From assembly GCA_002077045.2 (NCBI GenBank), contig KZ111145.1, positions 572,834 through 636,833 of the forward strand: a DNA stretch of 64,000 nucleotides. Reading direction: 5' to 3'. Below the pieces are notes generated by a model. That model was given only the letters and a program-made list of their open reading frames with translations, ran no database searches and was not told the DNA's origin. Numbering within the stretch: position 1 is the stretch's first letter; the number at the start of each line of letters is the position of its first letter. The stretch is from Rachicladosporium sp. CCFEE 5018. Taxonomy: Eukaryota > Ascomycota > Dothideomycetes > Cladosporiales > Cladosporiaceae. This document shows, in pieces, positions 1-10,658 of the stretch. The translations under genes were made by a program, and so were the position numbers.

Positions 1-731
1 AGGGTCGATCTTGATGACATCTGGCTGGGCGAGCTCGGCTAGACGTCCAACACCGGGCAGGCGGTAATCTGCGTATGCCCAAAGTGGGCCGTTCGAGCCG
101 TTAGATAGGGTATCTACTGCAAGTCAGTGGTATGCAGACCGCATTTGATGCAACAGGCAAACTAACGGAAGTCCACCGCAATGTCAACATTCGACAAGTT
201 GCCCCATACTTGGTTCCAGATGCTGTAGGCGTATGCATCCGCGATTGCACCTCCGTCTGCGACTGTCTCGCCGGGCATCACTCGATTGAGGTTCGTCCAG
301 AAGCCGTTTGAGCTGCTCGAGTAGAAATTCCTTTGGTTGAAGATGTTGCCGTTGGGGTTGAGTGTCGGGATGCCAACGATTGTGCCATTCAGGCCACCTT
401 CGGGAACGGTCTCGTTCAATGCCTTGAAGACGCGTCCGACCACGGGGATGCCATTGAGCGCCATGGATCGAGGCTGAGAGCGACAGCTTACGGCCGGATT
501 GTACACTCTCGTTGGTGCCTCTTGCCACGAAGACGGGGACGAACCCATTGGTGCCGCCTTGAGCTTGAGCTGCTGAGATCCAGAAACGCGAGATGGTGTT
601 TGCCGGGATGTTAGAGATGTCGAGCGCGGAGATCACCTGGTAGCCGATAGTGTGTCGCCGGTGTATACTGTCTTTGCTGCCGCACCTGCGATGCCGACTG
701 CGGCCAGTGCTGCAGCGTGCTGAAGCTTCAT
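1..731 (-). pseudogene. Decayed secreted aspartoacylase / succinylglutamate desuccinylase-family gene (left-truncated)
   Basis: The family consists of zinc-dependent M14-like amidohydrolases. The minus strand starts at an ATG at 731 with a plausible signal peptide (MKLQHAAALAAVGIAGAAAK), followed by family-like stretches such as GGTNGFVPVFVARGTNES, NPNGNIFNQRNFYSS and WTNLNRVMPGE, then GPLWAYADYRLPGVGRL near the window edge. These pieces lie in different frames. One shift falls near 645-655. A second, near 455-462, follows SIHG directly: the two acidic residues expected next (HGDE, carrying the HxxE zinc ligand) are missing, which fits loss of about 5 nt. Around 100-165 a short intron-like stretch ends in TTGCAG, and the expected histidine after the VD motif is not seen. 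I therefore call it a pseudogene. Sequencing error could explain one lesion but not easily all of them. The 3' end lies outside the window. Confidence 0.7.
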
Positions 732-1992
732 GATGGCAGGCGTGATGATAATGAGAAGATTGGAAACGGGAACATGACCTTTACATTCGCCATGCTCGAA
801 GACTTATACTTCCCATAGTCGGCATTGCTTCGGGCCACTTCTTCACTTACCTTCCGAATGCAAGCAGACAGCAGGACAGCCAAGAGATGTTATCAGCCAG
901 GTAGCGGCTTCGTGGAAAGGTTGATGATGCGGGATGGACGAGTTGTCCGGCGTCTTTGAGCGCACGCCATAGCACCGACACTCGTACGTACTGTGGCATT
1001 CTCGTGTGCAGTGACCTCGTCACCAAGTATGGTCAACAACGAGATGTCGTTGAGATGAGATGCCTGACCAAACGACATTGCACTTGTGAGTGAACCTGAT
1101 CTCGGCCGGAACCTGCGAGGATGCCATCAGCCAAGACAACACCCGAGCAGTGGCCCACCCCAAACCTAGTCTCAGCCCTCAGTAGTACTACTGCGATCGC
1201 GAGGTGTGCTGCGCCACAACCTCTCTACGTAGTCTGAGAGTCACCCTTTACAAGCCAGAGTGGTAGACCCGTGCTCAAAATGTCAACTTCTCTGTTATTG
1301 AAATTATACACAATCTGACACTTAGAGCTCCGAGTCCTAGGCAAAACTTGATATTCTGCTTTTTCAGAATTGTCGTAGGTATCATATTCGTCGCATACTT
1401 GCGAGGGAGGGCAAATTGCGAAGGTGCGGGCTATCTAACAAATTTCCAGTATACTTTAAAAACCTAGTTTTTTATGTCACGGCCGTATACTAGAAGATAT
1501 AGAGAATCTGACCGGACAGAAAGATAGGTCTAGCCTAATCGCATCTTTTCGCTTATCCACTTAGTCTATATAGAGAGAGTGTTATATATCGCATAGAGGG
1601 AAAAGAAATCGAGTTCGGATTTGAAGCGCGCGACTATCACATAGAGGGTTTACTACTGACCCTCAGACCACGCACAACACTTTCGCGGCTCCGAGGCACG
1701 AGGTCCTGTAAAGTGCCGTGGACTGAGCCACACTGAGACTACCCCAAACCCTCCTCCGCCCTCGCGGCGTTCTTGGCATGTCCATGTGCTTTTCCACACA
1801 CTGTTGTGCGTATGCAACCCAAGCGCCATTGATGCGGAGAAGGCAACAGAACGCAGACATGCTTCGCTTGGCGAATCGCCTGATGTCAGACGCTATGGCT
1901 GGTCAGCAAGTACAAGATGAGTGGCAGAGGCTGCTCCTGCGCACACCAAATGTAGACTTCCTCAGCACCGTAAGTGGAGCCATTACTTCGAC
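732..1992. other. Intergenic region with an AT-richer island
   Basis: No convincing gene was found. Roughly 1270-1650 is clearly richer in A and T than the flanks and contains runs such as TATATCGCATAGAGGG. The 9-mer CATAGAGGG occurs twice within about 60 bases (near 1593 and 1640). It could be an old transposon or LTR relic, but no ends, target-site duplications or coding remnants were recognised. Confidence 0.35.
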
Positions 1993-4031
1993 ATGTATAC
2001 CTCATTTATCCTGTCGGTCCTGCCGTTGGCAACTGCGTTGTATCAGAATGGCTCGGTGACAGCTCCGTGCGAATCACCGCTATACTGTCAAGGTGAGATC
2101 CTACGCGAGATAGAGCTTGCTAGGCCATTCGCCGACTCGAAGACTTATGTTGATCTGTGAGTATTACCATCTGCGTAGCCCATAGTCCTATATTCTGACG
2201 AGACATGCAGTCCAACTATCCGTCCGATTGACGAAGTCATTGCTGCATACAACCAGCTCACGAAGCCGTTGAGCAACAACACCGAGTTGAATGACTTGTT
2301 GACCACCTACTTCGGCGAGGCTGGCTCTGAGTTGGCACCAGTACCTACAGACCAGCTCACCACTGATCCTACGTTCTCGACAATGTCAACAGCTCAGCGC
2401 TCGAGAGTGACGTCAGCCAGGTCATCGACATTTGGCCCGATCTGACCAGGAGCTACGTCGGGGGCGGCAACTGCATAGGCTGCGTCTCGTCGTTCATCCC
2501 TTTGAACCGGACATTCGTCGTTGCTGGTGGCCGCTTTCGTGAGCCGTACTATTGGGACTCATTCTGGGTGATCGAGGGATTACTCCGCACTCAAGGCTCG
2601 TTCACTGAGATTGCTCTCAACATCATCGAGAACTTCTTGGACTTGGTCGAGCAATTTGGCTTCGTACCGAACGGCGCTCGCCAGTACTATCTCAATAGAT
2701 CTCAGCCACCTCTTCTCACGCAGATGGTTCGGGTTTATGTCGAGTATACAAATGACACATCGATCCTTGAGCGTGCTCTGCCACTGCTCGAGAAGGAGTA
2801 TGCCTTCTTTGCCAACAATCGGTCGATCGAAGTGGAGTACGAGGGCACTACCTACTCACTGAATCATCACGCGGTGTCGAACAATCAGCCCCGTCCAGAA
2901 AGCTACTATGAGGACTACGTAACCGTGACGAATTCATCCTACTACGCGAAGGGCGGCATCATCTACCCCGGCCAGGATCTCAACGACACAGAGCAAGCCC
3001 TGCTATACTCCAACCTCGCCAGCGGCGCTGAGAGCGGCTGGGACTACTCCTCGCGCTGGCTCAGAACCCAGGAAGACGCAGTGAACGATGTATACTTCCC
3101 ACTCCGCTCCTTGAATGTCGTCAATATCGTCCCAGTAGACCTCAACTCGATCCTGTACTATAACGAGATCTCCATTGCTGGCTTCCACAATCAATCGGGA
3201 AATACCACCGCCGCGTCCGCTTGGGCTAAACTCGCTGCGAAACGCAGCGAAGCCATGACAGCACTAATGTGGGACGAGGAGCACTGGCGTTACTTTGACT
3301 TCAACGTCACCTCTGGTGCTCGAGACGCCTACATCGTAGCCGACGAAGACGCTACGGATTTGGAACGCGAAGGCGCACCAGAGGGCTACCAAGTGGCGTT
3401 CAACCCAGCGCAATTCTACCCCTTCTGGACCGGGGCCGCACCATCATGGCTCAAGGACAATCCGTATGCCGTCGAGAGGGCATTCGCGCCTGTAGCAGAT
3501 CAGCTCACGCGTAAAGCCGGTGCTATCCCAGCGACGAATCTGATCACGGTTCAACAATGGGATGAGCCGAATGTCTGGCCACCGCTGCAGTACATCATTA
3601 TCAAGGGCTTGCTCAACACCCCTGCAACGTTCGGTCGGGACGATCCGAGCTACAGCTATACACAAGAGCTTGCCTTGAATTTGACGCAACGCTACGTTGA
3701 CTCTGCGTTCTGCACGTGGCGCGTTACCGGTGGCTCGACGCCGGAGTTCTCTAAGCTCGCAGGTGCCGCGGAGAGTGTGAAGGGGACGATGTTCGAGAAG
3801 TATGCTGATAACACCACGAATGCCGCCGGTGGTGGTGGTGAATACGAAGTTGTTGAAGGATTTGGTTGGAGTAATGGCGTGCTTATTTGGGCTGCGGATG
3901 TCTTTGGGCAGACTTTGAAGACGCCCGAGTGTGGTAACATCACAGCTGCGGATGTGAGTACCGGCATCGCGAAGAGGAGTGCGGTTATGATGGATGCGAG
4001 GGATCGGAAGTGGATCAAGCGGTGGGAGTGA
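1993..4031 (+). pseudogene. Secreted GH37 trehalase with a one-base frameshift
   Basis: GH37 trehalases hydrolyse trehalose to two glucose molecules. Exon 1 (1993-2156) encodes a signal peptide (MYTSFILSVLPLATALYQNG). The intron is 2157-2210 (GTGAGT..GCAG). Exon 2 carries both trehalase signatures, GGRFREPYYWDSF and QQWDEPNVWPP, plus the catalytic-acid region SGAESGWDYSSRW and the glycine-rich GGGGEYEVVEGFGWSNG near the C-terminus. N-glycosylation sites are common, as expected for an exported enzyme. The frame breaks near 2376: TTC is followed by TCGACAAT, where one extra C would give FLDNV and rejoin the downstream frame exactly. With that base the protein would be about 661 aa, normal for the family. 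Everything else looks intact, so this is either a recent pseudogene or a single-base assembly error. Confidence 0.8.
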
Positions 4032-4152
4032 TCCGTCGACTAAAGCCTATATGACGTTGCTTTGGCCAGTCGTAAGACGAATGCCTTCTCATCTAATGAC
4101 ATGATTGCACGAGCTCTATGGGATGAACACCGAGTCGACTATACCTTCATCA

Positions 4153-5744
4153 TCATAGAATAGGTAGCGCCCTCCCGAACAGTGCCTTCGCATTTTCACT
4201 GAAAATTCCAGCCTTCTCAGTCCTGTTGATGAAGTCGGCGTTGACGATCGCGGCGATCGAGGGCCCATAGGTGAATAACGGCGCGTATGGGTAGTCCTGG
4301 CTTGAGATCAGCTGCTGCTCTGGTCAATGTCGCTTCCTGCACCAATCTCCTCACCGTTCCGAACAGCAGTTGCTCAGTAGGTACGCCATATCCTAGCAGC
4401 CCTTTGACTTGCGCAAAGTAAGTGGGACCTGCGCTGTCCCACCAGAATGTACATCATATATCAGCCCTCACACCTCTCAAGTCCATACATCCTGCACATC
4501 TACCTCATCCGATATACTTCCTTTGCCCTCGCCTCAAGTGCTGGACAGGACTCGATGGAGCGATCCTCGACCGCTGGGAATGCTCCACCCACATATGGGA
4601 TCACGAAGTTCATCTTCGTGTAATTCAATATCGTTTGCGTGATCGTGAGGTCCACAATCGTGCGTGCTGTCTCGAAGTAGTATTCTACGTTGCCGCTTGG
4701 GTACTGTGCTGTAGAAGGTACCGTCACCCGCCATTCTGCTCAATAGGCTGGTCGGCAAGAGCAGATACTCACTCGGGTTCGCTGAAATGAAGCTACCATT
4801 CACGTTTAGGACGGGCTCGGTAGGGTGGACGTATGTGATCTCCCTGGACGTATCTCGGGCGTTCAGAGCGGCGAAAAAAGGGGTCAGGAGTGCGGCGCCG
4901 AGATAGTGGCCTTCGTGATTCGAGAGGCAGCCTATACCCACAGCCCCAAGTATGGTGGCGTGATTGGCTTCTTTGAGGCTATGTGCGTGTCAGTACGGAC
5001 GAGAGGGAAATCAGATGGGGCGACTGTACGCTGCTTGACTGTATGGAAGTGGCATCGCGGCGTAGAAAGTGAAGCGCTTAGGGTACGTTCGAGCGAGCTG
5101 TTTGAACTTCAGCATGAACAGCGACGACGGAGAGAGAGGTGCGTACGGCCGCCAGATACTCGTTCACCAGCCTCGCAAGCGCGATGGTACTCTACTCGTC
5201 TCCGAGATAGACGCCTGCACCTGGAGCGGAGATCGCGACAATGCTGTGGGCGATGCCTGGCTTGCTCAGCATCGGAGGCGCTCATCTGCTCGAGCTTGCT
5301 CACCGTTGTTCGCCATGAACTGCAAAAGGCTCTGTACGTCCCAGCGCGGTGATGGATTTCCGCCCGTGAAGGGTACGAGAGCTCGATACCAGTCCGGGAC
5401 AACATGAACTGCCACGCTGCACTCAGCTCCGTCCGCGGATCAGCAGAAGTAGTCCATACCGTGCACGTCTATCCTCGAGGCGTTCCTGAAGTTCGGGGTC
5501 GTGATGTTACTGCTATCCTGGATGGCTCGTATGCCAGCGAGTGCCGACGCAGTGAAGTGTAGGCTTTGGAGATCAATGCCATCTGTCTCGCTCAGCAGCT
5601 GTGCAAGATTCTGTTAACGTCTTGCTGACCTCTCCTGGCATCGCGAAAGATGCGCTCGGCTGCGTCATGCTGTGTGTGAGTTGCTATCACGCACGCAGAG
5701 AAACCGAACAGGAAAGCAAAAAGAGAAAGCTTGAGATGGACCAT
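4153..5744 (-). pseudogene. Decayed secreted amidohydrolase (amidohydrolase-2 / 6-methylsalicylate decarboxylase-like)
   Basis: From an ATG at 5744 the minus strand encodes a signal peptide (MVHLKLSLFAFLFGFSACVI). Family-like segments follow in changing frames: HVVPDWYRALVPFTGGNP, SLLQFMANN, SIVAISAPGAGVYLGDE, YPKRFTFYAAMPLPY, LSNHEGHYLG, YVHPTEPVLNVNGSFISAN, YYFETARTIVDLTITQ, MNFVIPYVGGAFPAVEDR and LLGYGVPTEQLLFGT. The end is FGRALPIL and a stop at 4153-4155. The YVHP and VGGAFP segments resemble TIM-barrel amidohydrolases such as fungal aryl-acid decarboxylases. A TAG follows YLGDE in frame, and several frame changes do not coincide with usable introns. The gene therefore appears dead, although the conserved blocks are still easy to read. 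The substrate is unknown. Confidence 0.7.
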
Positions 5745-6299
5745 GATCAACGTGAGGAAACAGACTGACGAGTGCCCGTCCTACCGTTTCACAGCGGGTT
5801 GCTGTACCTTTGAATGACTTTGACGTAGCTGCCAGACGATTCGCATGCTGTCCGACCACACAAGGTGCAAGCGAGACTCAATACTGCATGACAGCAGATG
5901 CAATATTGCTGTCAGCTCATGCGGTTCACTTATCAGCACCACACCATCGGCGGAATGGCTCGGAGTCCCAATGCAGTGCCGACATGGCACGAACACATTC
6001 GCAGCGATAAGATAGGAGCTGCTTGCGAATAGAGCGTGAGGTCGCATGCCAATTGAACAGGATTGAAGGTGATGCAGTGGCGAGCATGGCGGGGAGCTCG
6101 GACCACGATGCGACTCAATATTCCTTCCGTCGTCGTCTTGGTTTTCTTCAGGAGACTGCACCACCATCGCAGTCTACAATCTGTTCGCCGAGCACGTCTG
6201 GCGAAGGGCTTGAAATGCTCGTCCTCGATGCTCATTGTGAGAATCACGTAGCGTGTTGGTGAGGTGAGTAGACGCTTTCTGTCTCTATATATCTACAAC
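5745..6299. other. Intergenic region upstream of the antiporter gene
   Basis: It contains only short overlapping frames with no recognisable domain. It lies between the 5' end of the decayed amidohydrolase (minus strand) and the antiporter (plus strand), so it would have held a divergent promoter. Confidence 0.5.
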
Positions 6300-7979
6300 A
6301 TGGCCTCCGCTCTCTCCTACCACGAGCCCTCCATCTCCACTCTCCTCGTTCTCTCCTCTTTCCTGCTTCTCCTTAACATCCTCAACTTCCTTCTCAACAA
6401 AATTCTCTACTGCGGCCTCATCGGCCAAATCCTCCTCGGAATCCTCTACGGCACGCCAGGCGCCAACTGGCTTTCCCTAGAAGTCCAAGATGCTGTCATG
6501 CAGCTCGGTTACATCGGCCTTATACTAGTGGTGTATGAGGGCGGGCTGTCGACGGATATCGCCACCTTAAGGTCCAATCTTGCGCTTTCATCCCTCGTTG
6601 CTATCATCGGGGTCTCCCTGCCCGTGGCTTTGTCCTTCACGCTGATGGTGCTACTACCCATCACGCCACTGCAGGCTTTCGCAGCCGGAGCAGCGCTCTG
6701 TTCAACTTCACTGGGCACGACGTTCACGGTTTTGACGACCAGTGGACTTACGGAGAATCGGCTGGGAGTAGTTCTTGCGAGCGCTGCGATGATGGATGAT
6801 GTGGTCGGCCTGGTGATGGTGCAAGTCATCTCCAACCTAGGGCAAGGTGGAGAGCTCGGGGCTGTCACTGTTGTGCGGCCAGTGTTGGTTAGTGTTGGGT
6901 TTGCTGTGGTGCTTGTAGCTGGATGTAGGCGGATTGTAGGACCCGTGATCAGGACAGTGCAGGGGAAAGTAGGAGGGAGCGAAGGAAGGGTGGTGGTGTT
7001 GTTAAGGCGGAAGGAGACCGCATTTGTGCTGCATGCGGCGGTGCTAGTGGGACTGGTCACTGGTGCGACTTATGCTGGAACCTCCGGGTTGTATGCCGCG
7101 TATCTCGCAGGAGCAGTGGCCACTTGGCTGAGCAACCTGATGAGCAGCATAGACCCTGCAAGCCAACCAGCAGTGGGTCATCGAGATGGAGCACAAATTG
7201 CTGCCACATCCCACGCATCAGAGACCTTGGAAAGCACGAGATCTGGCGGTGAAGCCGAGCGAAGAAGCACCGGAAGGACGGTGTACGAGGACTACTACCA
7301 TGCAGTCGTTGAGCGAGTCCTGAAGCCGTTCTTCTTTGCATCCATCGGCTTCTCGATCCCCATCACGAGGATGTTCGCGGCCGCGGTAGTCTGGCGAGGA
7401 GTTGTATACTCAATCCTGATGATCATCGGGAAATTGGCCTGCGGGCTATGCCTTGTGCGTTTCGCTTCGTCGACTAGCAATGGTAGGCCGAAGCAGGTGA
7501 AGTCACAGAAGATCAGAAGCAAGACTCCTTCAGGCCCAGCCACTACAGAGGTACCACTTCAGGATCTTTCGACCAGTGTCAGAATTGCTACACCCTCTCC
7601 TCCAACTTCACAGCAAGACTCGCGATCATCGACTCAGGTCGCCGCCAATACTTCCTGCAAACGCAGCACCCAGACTGCGCCGCTAAGCCTCTACCCAGCA
7701 GCTATACTCGGTAGTGCTATGGTTGCCCGAGGTGAGATAGGGTTCCTCATCAGTGCAGTGGCAGAGAGCAAAGGTATCTACGGCGCCAGTGATGGACCCT
7801 CGGAGCTGTTCCTTGTGGTGACTTGGGCGGTGCTTGTCTGCACCATCATTGGGCCAGTGGTAGTTGGGTTGCTAGTGAAACGAGTGAAGAGGCTCAAGAA
7901 GAGCGAGCGGAGAAAGAGCGGTGGGAGAAAAGACCCGCTGGGTATATGGGGAATGGTGGCCAAGAAGGAGAGCAAATAG
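6300..7979 (+). CDS. CPA-type monovalent cation/proton antiporter
   Basis: Single-exon membrane protein of 559 aa, starting at MASALSYHEPS (6300). A frame open from 6264 exists, but this ATG sits directly before the first membrane segment. It has about 11-12 hydrophobic segments typical of the Na+/H+ exchanger fold (PF00999). Examples are LIGQILLGILYGTPGANWL near the N-terminus and AAMMDDVVGLVMVQ with Asp166-Asp167, the paired acidic ion-binding residues typical of electrogenic CPA2 members. A Ser/Thr/Lys-rich cytoplasmic loop (about residues 395-455) interrupts the last membrane segments, and the tail is basic. Fungal relatives exchange K+ or Na+ for H+ at plasma or internal membranes. Exact cation and location cannot be told from sequence. 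Confidence 0.85.
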   Translation: MASALSYHEPSISTLLVLSSFLLLLNILNFLLNKILYCGLIGQILLGILYGTPGANWLSLEVQDAVMQLGYIGLILVVYEGGLSTDIATLRSNLALSSLVAIIGVSLPVALSFTLMVLLPITPLQAFAAGAALCSTSLGTTFTVLTTSGLTENRLGVVLASAAMMDDVVGLVMVQVISNLGQGGELGAVTVVRPVLVSVGFAVVLVAGCRRIVGPVIRTVQGKVGGSEGRVVVLLRRKETAFVLHAAVLVGLVTGATYAGTSGLYAAYLAGAVATWLSNLMSSIDPASQPAVGHRDGAQIAATSHASETLESTRSGGEAERRSTGRTVYEDYYHAVVERVLKPFFFASIGFSIPITRMFAAAVVWRGVVYSILMIIGKLACGLCLVRFASSTSNGRPKQVKSQKIRSKTPSGPATTEVPLQDLSTSVRIATPSPPTSQQDSRSSTQVAANTSCKRSTQTAPLSLYPAAILGSAMVARGEIGFLISAVAESKGIYGASDGPSELFLVVTWAVLVCTIIGPVVVGLLVKRVKRLKKSERRKSGGRKDPLGIWGMVAKKESK

Positions 7980-8224
7980 AAGTAGGTAACCACGAAATAT
8001 GGCCAACATCATGTCATTACTTGTGGCACAGCGTCAGAGCTCTCACACGCGACGCGAACTTTTATGTTAAGCACTATATCGAATATATTTCCAGCTTTGA
8101 ATAACCACGGCACAGCTTATTTGAACGCACAAGCCCGCCCCTCTCCCTCTAACGATCAGCATTCCTGGTCAGATTGGACTTCGCAACTCCTCAGGCGGCG
8201 CAACAGCGCCCAAACGCAGTTAAG

Positions 8225-9904
8225 ATGCAGGCTCCGGTGGTAGTAATGAGTACGTCTCGCTGAATGTCTTCAGGTAGAGGTAACAGCACTGACAAACCCA
8301 TAGACACGGGCTCCGGCGACAGACAAGTCGGCCGACAAGCGCAACTCTCCAATATCACCGCCGCGAAGACAGTCGCAGATATCATCCGATCATGTCTCGG
8401 TCCCAAAGCCATGCTCAAGATGCTGCTAGATCCCATGGGCGGTATAGTCCTCACAAATGACGGTCACGCCATTCTCCGGGAGATCGAAGTGGCACATCCA
8501 GCAGCAAAGAGCATGATCGAGCTTGCACGGACACAGGACGAGGAAGTGGGCGATGGGACAACAACGGTGATCATTCTGGCAGGCGAAATACTGGCGCTCT
8601 CATTACCGCAGCTGGACAGGCACATACATCCCGTGGTCATCATACAGGCGTTCAAGAGGGCACTGAGTGATGCGCTCAAGATTATCGAGGAGGTTTCGGT
8701 ACCCGTGGACATCAACAACACGGATCAGATGAGGCAGTTGATCGGATCGTCGATCGGGACGAAGTTTACATCAAGATGGAGCGAGCTGATGTGCGATCTC
8801 GCATTGACAGCCGTACGGACAGTGAGCTTTGACATGGGCGGTGGCAAGAAGGAGGTAGACATCAAGCGGTACGCAAGAGTGGAGAAGATCCCCGGCGGCG
8901 AGATCGAAGACTGCAAAGTGCTCGACGGCGTGATGCTCAACAAAGATATCACACATCCAAAGATGCGACGTCGGATCGAGAACCCCCGCATAATGCTCCT
9001 AGACTGCACCCTCGAATACAAGAAAGGAGAGTCCCAAACCAACATCGAGATCACGAAGGAGGAAGACTGGAATCGCATCCTCCAAATCGAAGAAGAGCAG
9101 GTCCGCGCCATGTGCGACTCAATCGTGGCTCTCAAACCAGATCTCGTCATAACCGAAAAGGGCGTCTCAGATCTCGCCCAGCACTTCCTCCTCAAACACA
9201 ACATCACCGCCCTCCGCCGTGTGCGCAAATCAGACAACAACCGCATCGCCCGCGCAACCGGCGCAACAATAGTAAACTCCGTCTTCGACCTCACAGAGCA
9301 CGACATTGGCACACAATGCGGACTTTTCGAGATCTCCAAGATCGGCGACGAGTACTTCACCTTCCTCACGAAATGCAAAACCCCTCGCGCTTGTACAATA
9401 TTGCTCCGTGGACCCTCGAAAGACATTTTGAACGAGATCGACAGAAATCTCATGGATGCCATGAGCGTGGCGCGGAACGTAATCTTCCACCCCTACCTCT
9501 CCCCCGGCGGCGGCGCAACAGAAATGGCCGTCTCTGTCCGCCTCGCCGCGAAGGCGAAAGAAGTCGAAGGCGTGGCACAGTGGCCGTACAAGGCCATCGC
9601 CGAAGCCATGGAGGTCATTCCACGCACACTCATCCAGAACTCTGGCAACTCTCCCATAAGGGTGCTTACACAGCTTAGAGCGAAGCATGTGGAGGGAGGC
9701 AGCACGTGGGGTATCGATGGCGACGCCGGCAAGATTGTGGATATGAAGGAGTTCGGGATCTGGGAGCCGCAAGCCGTGAAACTGCAGAGCGTGAAGACGG
9801 CTGTGGAGAGTGCGTGTTTGTTGCTCAGGGTTGATGATATTGTTGGGGCGAAGTCTGCAAAGACTGGAGGGGTGGGGACGGGTGGGGGAGGAGATGAGGA
9901 TTAG
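8225..9904 (+). CDS. CCT3: Chaperonin CCT/TRiC subunit gamma
   Basis: Subunit 3 of the cytosolic TRiC ring, which folds actin, tubulin and other proteins in an ATP cycle. Exon 1 (8225-8249) encodes MQAPVVVM, intron 8250-8303 has a CTGAC branch site and ends in CATAG, and exon 2 (8304-9904) continues with NTGSGDRQVGRQAQ. The total is 541 aa, the usual size. Group II chaperonin hallmarks are present: LGPKAMLKMLLDPMGG, TNDGHAILREI and the nucleotide motif GDGTTT in the equatorial domain, and the LSPGGGATEMAVS block in the C-terminal equatorial part. An ATG-less open frame from 8264 runs through the intron and misses the true N-terminus, since MQAPV is the conserved start of CCT gamma. Essential housekeeping gene. 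Confidence 0.95.
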
Positions 9905-10658
9905 ATGGTACTGGAGGGAGGTGAAGACGATACAACGTACACTGTATGAACCTATGCCTCAACAGGCACTGAGATCATAGCTTAAGCTTTCCAACAACCG
10001 CCGGTAAACCGGCTGCTGAAGCCGACAGCGCCACAGCCTGTGACATCTCCTTCGTCGTCCGCGTCTCACCTCGTACCACAATACAACGTGCCATTGACAC
10101 GCCACCTACCTACTCAGAACACGAGCGATAGCGAAATCGCACCGTAAATGTGGTCTGACGAAGTCGCATCGGATGGAGCGATCACAAAGCATGCCGAACC
10201 ATGATCGACGCGTGGCTGTGCGCAGGATTCGTGCGGCTGTGGTGAGGCAACCGTAGATTGCACGATCGTGTAGTGTACCGTACTTCGTTTGCAATAGATG
10301 TACGTGACAGCGTGTCAAGCTGAACATACGCTATCTCTACTATAATGTTCAATTGTCTGGACCGGGATATCTCAACGACAAGACGATAAGAATGTGCGCC
10401 CGAAATATGCCAGCTTTGGTATGAGAGCGGATAAAGGCCACACTGGATTATCACTCGCCTCGAAGACATAGGCATCTCTATTGAGCTTCCTGAGTCCTGG
10501 ATCTTAGAATAACTGGAAGGACTTCACTTGATTGAATTGGGTGAGGACTGGACGACCTCGATCTCTCGTTGTCGGAGCGGACTGGCCCATCCTCTGAAGC
10601 GCTCTGTAATACCTTGACCTACCCGGAGACCTAGAGTGTTTGATCTAGCAAAGGAGCT
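9905..10658. other. Intergenic region, CCT3 to Zn2Cys6 gene
   Basis: About 750 bases with no recognisable coding sequence, RNA gene or repeat. It should contain the CCT3 terminator and the promoter of the transcription factor. Confidence 0.5.

Noticed and set aside
8264..8303. Alternative CCT3 N-terminus from an open frame without the MQAPV start
   Set aside because: The stretch is the 3' part of an intron; splicing 8249 to 8304 gives the conserved N-terminus.
8725..9462. 245-codon antisense frame within CCT3
   Set aside because: It is a shadow of a strongly conserved gene on the other strand; its composition follows codon-position bias.
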